Below are positions 7,307-12,621 of a DNA stretch of 16,010 nt, piece by piece. Source of the stretch: JANOBJ01 sp031411575 (GTDB taxonomy: Bacteria; Pseudomonadota; Gammaproteobacteria; Burkholderiales; Burkholderiaceae_C); NCBI GenBank assembly GCA_031411575.1, contig JANOBJ010000064.1, positions 1-16,010 of the forward strand, given 5' to 3'. The notes beneath the pieces are model-generated. The model saw only the letters and a program-made list of their open reading frames with translations. It was not told the origin of the DNA and did no database searches. A program made the position numbers and the translations under genes. Every line of letters starts with the position of its first letter. Position 1 is the stretch's first letter.

Positions 7307-8611
7307 TCAGCCCGCCGCCGGCCGCACCATCCGGCAGCCGGTTGGCTGCTCGGCCGCCGCGGCGGAAATGCTCTTGATCACGCGAAACCCGTAGCCCGAG
7401 CCTTCGACGTCGAACTTCACGCCCGGCGCGCCCAGCCGGTCCATCACGCCCACCACCAGCGGTTACTGGAACTGGTGGTCAAGCGCGCGCATGGCGCCGG
7501 TTTGACCGTGAAAACTCACGCTGGTGCGCTCCAGCTGGTTCGCAACTGCTATTGAATCTGTAGCATCCGCCTTCTCGATCGCCTGCACGAGCGCTTCGAC
7601 CATGAGCTGCATGCGCATGTGCACGTAGTCGTCGGCGGGCCTCGGGTAGCGCGCGCGGAAGGCCTGGTAGAACGCCTCGCTCGGCGGCGTGGCCACATTG
7701 GGCAGCCAGTCGGCCACCGCAATCACTTTGCCGATGCCGGCGTCGCCCATCGCCGCCGGTGCGCCCAGTGCGTTGCCGTAGAAGGTGTAGAACTTGCCCT
7801 CGAAGCCCACCTCTTTCGCGGCCTTCACCAACAGCGTGAGGTCATTGCCCCAGTTGCCGGTGATCACCGCCTGCGCGCCGCTGGCCTTGATCTTGGCGGC
7901 GTAGGGCAGAAAGTCTTTGACGCGCCCCAGCGGGTGCAGCTCGTCGCCCACCACCTGCACGTCGGGCCGCTGGCCGGCGAGCTGGCGCCTGGCCTCGCGC
8001 AGCACGGCCTGGCCAAAGCTGTAGTCCTGCCCAACCAGGTAGGTGCTTTTGACCGCGCGATCATCCTTGAGCACCTCCATCAGCGCGGCGATGCGCATGT
8101 CGGCGTGCGCGTCGAAGCGAAAGTGCCAGAAGCTGCACTTCTCGTTGGTGAGGATCGGGTCCACCGCCGAGTAGTTGAGGAACAGCACGCGCCTGCCTGG
8201 CTCGCGCTCGTTGTGCTTGTTGATCGCGTCGATCAGCGCCGCCGCCGTGGCCGAGCTGTTGCCCTGCAGCACGAACTGCGCGCCGTCATCAATCGCCGCG
8301 CGCAGCGCCGACAGCGCCTCTTCGTTCTGGCCCTTGCTGTCGTAGCGCTCCAGTTGCAGCAATCGCGCGCCCTGCGCGGTCCTGACGCCGCCGCGTGCGT
8401 TGACGCGCTCCACCGCCCACACCAGGTTGCGGAACACGGCCTCGCCGGTGTTGGCGAACGCGCCTGACAGGCCTTCGATCATCGCGATCTTCACCGGCGC
8501 CAGCACCGGCTGGCGTTTGGGTGCTGGGGCGGGCGTCTGGCCCCACAGCGCGGCGGGCGACATGCAAGCCGCTGCCAGCGATTTCAAGACCCGGCGACGA
8601 ACATTTTTCAT
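7307..8611 (-). pseudogene. Branched-chain amino-acid-type ABC substrate-binding protein, interrupted by in-frame TAA
   Basis: Periplasmic binding protein type 1 of the Leu/Ile/Val-binding class. From ATG 8611 the product starts MKNVRRRVLKSLAAACMS (signal peptide, cut near LWGQTPAP), then KIAMIEGLSGAFANTGEAVFRN, DDGAQFVLQGNSSATAAALI, YLVGQDYSFGQ and VITGNWGNDLTLLVKAAKEVGF. The reading frame stops at TAA 7463-7465 after ALDHQFQ. Beyond it the same frame runs 51 sense codons (PLVVGVMDRLGAPGVKFDVE then GSGYGFRVIKSISAAAA, ending MVRPAAG) to TGA at 7307-7309. The residues after the stop are typical of the family C-terminus, where a Gln codon is expected at the stop, so CAA-to-TAA is the simplest change. 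Product is 382 aa if truncated, 434 if intact. AAGAGAAG precedes the ATG by 7 nt. No permease genes are adjacent. Confidence 0.85.
7547..7565. repeat. 19-bp palindrome copy 1, inside the binding-protein gene
   Basis: TGCTATTGAATCTGTAGCA, arms TGCTA/TAGCA with a 9-bp centre. It is read through in the minus-strand coding frame as part of ADATDSIAVA. Confidence 0.5.
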
Positions 8612-8623
8612 GGGCAAACTTCT

Positions 8624-8651
8624 CTTGAATAAACACGCCGCGTACACAGAT
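8624..8651 (+). promoter_or_regulatory. Candidate heat-shock (sigma-32) promoter of the small heat-shock gene
   Basis: CTTGAA (8624-8629) equals the sigma-32 -35 core. After 14 bp, ACACAGAT (8644-8651) partly resembles the -10 CCCCATNT. Transcription would begin near 8658, about 85 nt before the Hsp20 start. The -10 match is poor, so the call rests mainly on the -35 and on the downstream gene. Confidence 0.3.
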
Positions 8652-8741
8652 GGGAGGCATGCGGCGATCACGGTTGAAAGCCGCGCAGTGTACGGGACGA
8701 GGCCATCCGCTTCGCCCCGCTTCAATCAACCAGGAGCCCCC

Positions 8742-9143
8742 ATGTTTTTTGCACCCGCCACCGTTCTGCGCCGCTCGGCCTACGCCGCCGCGCCCCGCGG
8801 TTTTGACCGCTTTCTGGACGACGTGCTGGCCGACGCCGCCCCGCGCTCCACGCGCAACACCCAACCCTCGACCCAGCCCGCCATCACACAGGATGAGAAA
8901 TCCGTCACCTTGACCTTCGATCTGCCGGGCGTTTCCCGCGAACAGCTGAGCATCGGCGTAGAGGCCAATGTGGTCCGCATCGAAACCGTGGCCGACGCAC
9001 CGCGCCACTACAAGATGGCCTACGAACTGCCGCAGGACATTGACGTGGCGCAGAGCGAGGCCAAGCTCGACAACGGCGTGCTCACGCTCAAGCTGGGCAA
9101 GCTGGTGCCGGTCAGCAAGGTCATTCAGATTGCTATTAATTAA
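8742..9143 (+). CDS. Hsp20/alpha-crystallin small heat-shock protein
   Basis: ATP-independent chaperone that holds unfolding proteins. The 133-aa product has a short N-terminal arm (FDRFLDDVLAD near 21-31), an alpha-crystallin domain (about 47-123) with VTLTFDLPGVSREQLSI and the diagnostic A-x3-NGVLTL (AKLDNGVLTLKL, 107-118), and a C-terminal I-x-I anchor (IQIAI, 128-132). It ends immediately after that anchor, with no C-terminal tail. AGGAG at 8732-8736 is 5 nt before the ATG. It is divergent from the broken binding-protein gene and convergent with tsaD. The stop codon lies within the 19-bp palindrome at 9131-9149, so the last codons (Ala-Ile-Asn-stop) are written by that repeat. Confidence 0.9.
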   Translation: MFFAPATVLRRSAYAAAPRGFDRFLDDVLADAAPRSTRNTQPSTQPAITQDEKSVTLTFDLPGVSREQLSIGVEANVVRIETVADAPRHYKMAYELPQDIDVAQSEAKLDNGVLTLKLGKLVPVSKVIQIAIN

Positions 9144-9149
9144 ATAGCA
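9131..9149. repeat. 19-bp palindrome copy 2, at the end of the Hsp20 gene
   Basis: TGCTATTAATTAAATAGCA; with one more base on each side the arms TTGCTATT (9130-9137) and AATAGCAA (9143-9150) pair perfectly around a 5-nt loop. It contains the Hsp20 stop codon and could act as a 3' hairpin between the convergent Hsp20 and tsaD genes. Confidence 0.6.
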
Positions 9150-9191
9150 AAATATGACCACTGGATGCGGACGTGGAGCACTTTTGACCTG

Positions 9192-9222
9192 AAAAACCGT
9201 CTGGGAAGCGTTTCCGGGACGG
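9192..9222 (-). terminator. Intrinsic terminator of tsaD
   Basis: On the minus strand a hairpin (9222-9197; CCGTC/GACGG outer stem, then a G-U pair, one mismatch and a 4-bp inner stem, loop GCGT region) starts 2 nt after the tsaD stop codon. It is followed directly by five U residues (9196-9192) in the transcript. Confidence 0.7.
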
Positions 9223-9224
9223 CG

Positions 9225-10253
9225 TTACAACGCAGCCAGTGGCCAGCGCGGCCGCACGTCAAACGCGTAGGCCGTGTTCGGCGGCTCCAGCCCGGCTTGC
9301 AGCCGCATGGCGCCCGCCATGGCGATCATGGCGCCGTTGTCGGTGCACAGGTGCAGTTCGGGGTAGTGCACACGCACCCCTTTGCGGGCGCAGGCTCCGT
9401 TGAGTTGCGCACGCAGCAGCCGGTTGGCGCCCACGCCGCCGGCCACCACCAGCCGCGCAAGCCCCGTTTGCACCAGCGCGGCCAGCGATTTTTTCACCAG
9501 CACCTCGACAATCGCCGCCTCTGTGGAAGCCGCCAGATCGGCTGTGCGCGGCGCCAGCTCGGGGCCGAGCTTTTTGGCTTGCGTCAGCACCGCGGTCTTG
9601 AGCCCCACAAACGAGAAATCCAGATTGCCGCTGTGCAGCAGCGGCCGTGGCAGCTTGAAGGCCGCCGGATCACCGCGTTCGGCCAGCCGCGACAAAGCCG
9701 GCCCGCCCGGATACCCCAGCCCCATCAGCTTGGCGGATTTGTCAAACGCCTCGCCTGCGGCGTCGTCGATGGTTTCGCCGAGCAGTTCATAGCGCCCGAC
9801 ACCGTCCACCCGCATCAGCTGGGTATGCCCGCCTGAGACCAGCAGCGCCACAAACGGAAATTGCGGCGGGTCGGCACTCAAAAAAGGCGACAGCAGGTGG
9901 CCTTCAAGATGGTGCACGCCCAGCACCGGTTTGCCCAGGGCAGCGCCCAGCGCGCAGGCCACGCCCGCACCCACCAGCAGCGCGCCCGCCAGGCCCGGGC
10001 CGCGCGTGTAGGCCACCACATCGACATCGGCGAGGTTTGCACCGGCCTCGGCCAGCACCTGTTCGGTCAGCGGCAGCACCCGGCGGATATGGTCGCGGCT
10101 GGCCAGTTCGGGCACCACGCCACCATAGGCCTGGTGCATCTCGATCTGGCTGTGCAGCGCGTGCGCCCGCAGCACGGGCACGCCCGAGCCCTGCGCCGCC
10201 ACCAGCGCCACACCCGTTTCATCGCACGACGATTCAAACCCGAGAACCTGCAT
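9225..10253 (-). CDS. tsaD: tRNA N6-adenosine threonylcarbamoyltransferase TsaD
   Basis: Transfers threonylcarbamoyl from TC-AMP to A37 of ANN-decoding tRNAs, together with TsaB and TsaE; cytoplasmic ASKHA-fold protein. The 342-aa product starts MQVLGFESSCDETGVALV and has the metal-binding HHLEGH (114-119, His115 and His119), LLVSGGHTQL (138-146), GEAFDKSAKLMGLGYPGGP (167-185) and CTDNGAMIA (303-311) with metal ligand Asp305. Length and motif order are normal. ATG at 10253 is chosen because family members start at this point; no Shine-Dalgarno is visible, and an upstream in-frame ATG (10379) would run into the divergent ANTAR gene. The terminator at 9192-9222 closes the transcript. Confidence 0.97.
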   Translation of the reverse strand: MQVLGFESSCDETGVALVAAQGSGVPVLRAHALHSQIEMHQAYGGVVPELASRDHIRRVLPLTEQVLAEAGANLADVDVVAYTRGPGLAGALLVGAGVACALGAALGKPVLGVHHLEGHLLSPFLSADPPQFPFVALLVSGGHTQLMRVDGVGRYELLGETIDDAAGEAFDKSAKLMGLGYPGGPALSRLAERGDPAAFKLPRPLLHSGNLDFSFVGLKTAVLTQAKKLGPELAPRTADLAASTEAAIVEVLVKKSLAALVQTGLARLVVAGGVGANRLLRAQLNGACARKGVRVHYPELHLCTDNGAMIAMAGAMRLQAGLEPPNTAYAFDVRPRWPLAAL

Positions 10254-10318
10254 GGAGGCGAGTTTAGGGGATGCTCCCTCGTGAATTGGCGTGCGGCACC
10301 CCGAAAATGACAGCTTTC

Positions 10319-10334
10319 TGGCTTGATTCTTGCA
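10319..10334 (+). promoter_or_regulatory. Sigma-54-like promoter match upstream of the ANTAR gene
   Basis: TGGC (10319-10322) and TTGCA (10330-10334) have GG and GC exactly 10 bp apart, the sigma-54 -24/-12 spacing; the AC of the TGGCAC core is TT here. The predicted transcription start (about 10345) falls one base before the ATG at 10346, which would give a leaderless mRNA. Either this is a leaderless transcript, or the match is fortuitous, or the start codon is misassigned. Confidence 0.35.
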
Positions 10335-10345
10335 GCCGAACCCAA

Positions 10346-10972
10346 ATGACTGAAGCCCTGCGAATTGTGGTGGTGGCACCCGATCTGGCGATCACCGATC
10401 CGGGTGACGAAGACGCGCTGGCCGAAGCCGATCGTTCGCGTTTTTTGCGCATCGGGCTGCTGGAGAACGGCTACAACCTGATTGCCGTGCTGCCGGCCGA
10501 CACTTTTCTGGGCGAGCGGCTGGCCCAGTTGCAGCCCGACATGGTCATTGTGGACGCCGAAAGCGGCGCGCGCGATGCTCTGGAGCATGTGGTGGTGGCC
10601 ACGCGTGACGCACGCCGCCCGATCGTGATGTTCACCAATGACAGCGATACCTCGCATGTGAGCCAGGCCGTGGCCGCGGGCGTTTCGGCCTACATCGTGG
10701 CGGGGCTGGCGCCCGAGCGCATCAAGCCGATCCTGGAGGTGGCGATGGCGCGCTTCCAGCACGAGCAGGCGCTGCGGCGCGAACTCGCCGACGCGCGCTC
10801 CGAACTGCAGGAACGCAAGGTGATCGACCGCGCCAAGGGCCTGCTGATGGAGCGGCAGCGCCTGACCGAGCAGGCTGCCTACGAGAAATTGCGCAAGACC
10901 GCGATGGACAAGGGCCTGCGGCTGGTGGATGTGGCCCAGCGCATGCTGGATGTGGCCGATCTGCTGAGCTGA
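10346..10972 (+). CDS. nasT: ANTAR-domain antitermination regulator (NasT-like)
   Basis: RNA-binding response-regulator-like protein expected to promote read-through of a leader terminator. In 208 aa, residues about 5-130 are a receiver-like domain with MVIVDAESGARDALEH (Asp70 at the phosphoacceptor place) and VSAYIVAGL, typical of NasT. Residues about 148-204 are the ANTAR domain (RKVIDRAKGLLMERQRLTEQ and AYEKLRKTAMDKGL), with the conserved AKGLLM and hydrophobic helix pattern. There is no DNA-binding domain. The ATG at 10346 is chosen because homologues start MxxALRIVVV; no Shine-Dalgarno is present, and an in-frame ATG at 10307 is possible. Directly downstream, the nrtA leader carries two hexaloop hairpins and an overlapping terminator, the expected target. 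NasS, the usual inhibitory nitrate/nitrite sensor, is not seen in this window. Confidence 0.92.
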   Translation: MTEALRIVVVAPDLAITDPGDEDALAEADRSRFLRIGLLENGYNLIAVLPADTFLGERLAQLQPDMVIVDAESGARDALEHVVVATRDARRPIVMFTNDSDTSHVSQAVAAGVSAYIVAGLAPERIKPILEVAMARFQHEQALRRELADARSELQERKVIDRAKGLLMERQRLTEQAAYEKLRKTAMDKGLRLVDVAQRMLDVADLLS

Positions 10973-10976
10973 GCCC

Positions 10977-11002
10977 ACCGGCTGACCCAACCGGCTGATC
11001 CA
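10977..11002. repeat. Tandem 13-bp direct repeat after the ANTAR gene
   Basis: ACCGGCTGACCCA (10977-10989) is followed without gap by ACCGGCTGATCCA (10990-11002), 12 of 13 bases identical. It starts 5 bases after the stop codon. A tight CCCG/CGGG hairpin followed by CATTTT (11008-11024) lies just beyond and could be a weak terminator. No function is evident for the repeat. Confidence 0.6.
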
Positions 11003-11043
11003 TCCGACCCGGGCCGGGCATTTTCCGCGTTCAATTGGTGCGA

Positions 11044-11060
11044 TGCACAAATACGGTGCG
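11044..11060 (+). promoter_or_regulatory. NtrC-like enhancer site upstream of nrtA
   Basis: TGCACA-N5-GGTGCG fits the NtrC dyad TGCACC-N5-GGTGCA with one mismatch in each arm. An additional GGTGC half-site lies at 11037-11041. The centre is about 126 bp upstream of the predicted sigma-54 start, a usual enhancer distance. Binding by NtrC is inference from the match and the nitrogen genes downstream. Confidence 0.55.
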
Positions 11061-11071
11061 CGACCCGGTTT

Positions 11072-11089
11072 GTGGGTCAAATCACCCAC
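11072..11089. promoter_or_regulatory. Inverted repeat in the nrtA control region
   Basis: GTGGGT (11072-11077) and ACCCAC (11084-11089) form a perfect dyad with a 6-bp spacer between the NtrC-like site and the sigma-54 promoter. No U-tract follows, so it is not an obvious terminator. It may be an operator for an unidentified regulator. Confidence 0.3.
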
Positions 11090-11114
11090 CCGTCCGCACC
11101 CTCTGGTCATCTTC

Positions 11115-11133
11115 AGCTATTATTTTGATAGCT
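11115..11133. repeat. 19-bp palindrome copy 3, overlapping an IHF-like site
   Basis: AGCTATTATTTTGATAGCT has 6-bp arms around a 7-bp centre. On the opposite strand, bases 11118-11130 match the IHF consensus WATCAA-N4-TTR at all but one position. It lies between the NtrC-like site and the sigma-54 promoter, where DNA bending would help enhancer contact. The IHF role is inference. Confidence 0.6.
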
Positions 11134-11151
11134 TTGGTTGCCTCGATTGGC

Positions 11152-11167
11152 TGGCACAACGCTTGCA
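11152..11167 (+). promoter_or_regulatory. Sigma-54 promoter of the nrtA operon
   Basis: TGGCAC-A-ACGC-TTGCA matches the sigma-54 consensus TGGCACG-N4-TTGCA at every base but one, with GG (11153-11154) and GC (11165-11166) 10 bp apart. Transcription would start near 11178, so the mRNA would carry a leader of about 166 nt before nrtA that contains the two hexaloop hairpins and the terminator. Nitrogen-limitation control through NtrC is expected. Confidence 0.8.
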
Positions 11168-11202
11168 ACAGATAACCCAAGACCAGTAGTGGTCACGCGA
11201 CA

Positions 11203-11257
11203 GGTGCAACCCAACGGCGGGTTGTGCCGGTCCGATCCGGACAAAGGCGTCCCCATC
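11203..11257 (+). promoter_or_regulatory. ANTAR-binding two-hexaloop antiterminator RNA
   Basis: First hairpin: GGTGCAACCC (11203-11212) pairs with GGGTTGTGCC (11219-11228), 10 bp including two G-U pairs, with hexaloop AACGGC. Second hairpin: GGAC (11239-11242) pairs with GTCC (11249-11252) around hexaloop AAAGGC, and GAT/ATC (11234-11236, 11255-11257) extend it across a 2x2 C-C internal loop. Both loops have A at position 1 and G at position 4, the signature of RNA bound by ANTAR proteins. The 3' side of the second hairpin is the 5' arm of the terminator at 11246-11310, so the two are mutually exclusive. The cognate protein is presumably the ANTAR regulator encoded at 10346-10972. Confidence 0.85.
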
Positions 11258-11310
11258 CGCACACGGCGGCTGCACACGGCAGCGCTGGTGCGAGGTGAGG
11301 ACGCCTTTTT
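11246..11310 (+). terminator. Leader terminator (attenuator) before nrtA
   Basis: GGCGTCC (11246-11252) pairs with GGACGCC (11299-11305), followed at once by five T residues (11306-11310). Above an internal loop, CGCAC (11258-11262) pairs with GTGCG (11288-11292), and an apical hairpin CTGC/GCAG closes at 11270-11282. It lies upstream of the nrtA start inside the transcribed leader. Its 5' arm is shared with the second hexaloop hairpin, as required for ANTAR-controlled antitermination. Confidence 0.8.
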
Positions 11311-11343
11311 CGTTCCTGTTTCTGTTTTTTTGGAGTGCCCACC

Positions 11344-12597
11344 ATGACCGACCTCTTGAAAACCCGCCTCAGCCGCCGCGCTGTCCTGCAAACCGCCGCC
11401 GTTGGCGCCGTGGGCATCAGCCCCGCGCTGCGCGCTGTCGTCCATGCCCAGGGCTCGGACGCTCCCGAGAAAAAGGAAGTCAAGATCGGCTTCATCCCGC
11501 TGACCGACTGCGCCAGCGTGGTGATGGCCTCGGTGCTGGGCATCGACCAGAAATACGGCGTCAAGATCATCCCCAGCAAGGAAGCCAGCTGGGCCGGCGT
11601 GCGCGACAAGCTGGTCAATGGCGAACTCGACTTCGCCCACGTGCTGTACGGACTGATCTACGGCGTGCACATGGGCACGGCCGGCCCCAAGAAAGACATG
11701 GCCGTCCTCATGACCCTCAACAACAACGGTCAGGCCATCACGCTGTCCAAGAAGCTCGCCGAAAAAGGCGCGGTGGACGGCGCCGGCCTGGCCAAGCTGA
11801 TGGCCAGCGAGAAGCGTGAATACACCTTTGCCCAGACTTTCCCCACCGGCACGCACGCGATGTGGCTGTACTACTGGCTGGCGGCCAACGGCATCAACCC
11901 GATGAAGGACGCCAAGGTCATCACCGTGCCGCCGCCGCAGATGGTGGCCAACATGCGCGTGGGCAACATGGACGGTTTCTGCGTGGGCGAGCCGTGGAAC
12001 CACCGCGCCATCATCGACGGCATCGGCGTCACCGCCGTGACCACCCAGGACATCTGGAAAGACCACCCCGAGAAGGTGCTGGGCACCACCGGCGAGTTCG
12101 TCAAGAAATACCCCAATACCGCGCGCGCCGTGACCGCCGCCATCATCGAGGCCGGCAAATGGATCGACGCCGGTCTGGCCAACAAGAACAAGATGGCCGA
12201 GACCATTGCCGACAAGAGCTACGTCAACACCAGCGTCGACGCCATCAACCAGCGCATCCTGGGTCGCTACCAGAACGGCATGGGCAAGACCTGGGACGAC
12301 CCCAACTACATGAAGTTCCACGGCGACGGTGCGGTGAATTTCCCCTACCTGTCGGACGGCATGTGGTTCCTGACGCAGCACAAACGCTGGGGCCTGATGA
12401 AGGATCACCCGGACTACCTGGCCGTGGCCAAGCAGATCAACCAGATCGACATTTACAAACAGGCCGCCGCCGCCGCCAAGGCCAGTGTGCCCAAGGACCC
12501 GATGCGCAGCAGCAAGATGATCGACGGCGTGGTCTGGGACGGCAAGGACCCCAAGAAATACGCCGAGAGCTTCAAGGTCAACGCGACGGCGGCCTGA
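11344..12597 (+). CDS. nrtA: Nitrate ABC transporter periplasmic substrate-binding protein
   Basis: Binds nitrate (family members also bind nitrite or bicarbonate) and delivers it to the NrtB/ATPase complex. The 417-aa product has a twin-arginine signal (SRRAVLQTAAVGAVG, Arg11-Arg12) with likely cleavage at VHA-QG (35/36), so it is exported folded. The mature part starts KKEVKIGFIPLTDCASVV and includes KEASWAGVRDKLVNGELDFAH, TFPTGTHAMWLYYWLAANGI, MRVGNMDGFCVGEPWNHRAI and FPYLSDGMWFLTQHKRWG, all typical of NrtA/CmpA. ATG 11344 is chosen over GTG 11335 because GGAG (11332-11335) is 8 nt upstream and overlaps that GTG. The signal peptide separates it from cytoplasmic NasS sensors, which share the fold. 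First gene of the operon, 24 bp before nrtB. Confidence 0.93.
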   Translation: MTDLLKTRLSRRAVLQTAAVGAVGISPALRAVVHAQGSDAPEKKEVKIGFIPLTDCASVVMASVLGIDQKYGVKIIPSKEASWAGVRDKLVNGELDFAHVLYGLIYGVHMGTAGPKKDMAVLMTLNNNGQAITLSKKLAEKGAVDGAGLAKLMASEKREYTFAQTFPTGTHAMWLYYWLAANGINPMKDAKVITVPPPQMVANMRVGNMDGFCVGEPWNHRAIIDGIGVTAVTTQDIWKDHPEKVLGTTGEFVKKYPNTARAVTAAIIEAGKWIDAGLANKNKMAETIADKSYVNTSVDAINQRILGRYQNGMGKTWDDPNYMKFHGDGAVNFPYLSDGMWFLTQHKRWGLMKDHPDYLAVAKQINQIDIYKQAAAAAKASVPKDPMRSSKMIDGVVWDGKDPKKYAESFKVNATAA

Positions 12598-12621
12598 GCG
12601 CCACTGTTCAAGGAGAACCCC

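Noticed and set aside
8289..9161. Minus-strand open frame (290 codons) spanning the Hsp20 gene and part of the binding-protein gene
   Set aside because: It crosses two well supported genes and their divergent promoter region; no protein features.
11008..11024. CCCG/CGGG hairpin plus CATTTT as terminator of the ANTAR gene
   Set aside because: Only four base pairs with a triloop and a short, interrupted T-run; too weak to call as a separate feature.
11096..11106. Second NtrC site (GCACC near 11096 with GGTCA)
   Set aside because: Spacing is 4 instead of 5 and the right arm matches poorly.
11186..11200. GACCAGTAGTGGTC hairpin (near 11181-11194) as an additional ANTAR hexaloop
   Set aside because: As a hexaloop (AGTAGT) it has A at position 4 instead of G, and closing an A-U pair turns it into a tetraloop; the stem is only 4-5 bp.
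11344..12597. NrtA considered as a NasS-type cytoplasmic sensor for the ANTAR protein
   Set aside because: A clear twin-arginine signal peptide with a cleavage site marks it as periplasmic, and nrtB and the ATPase gene follow directly.
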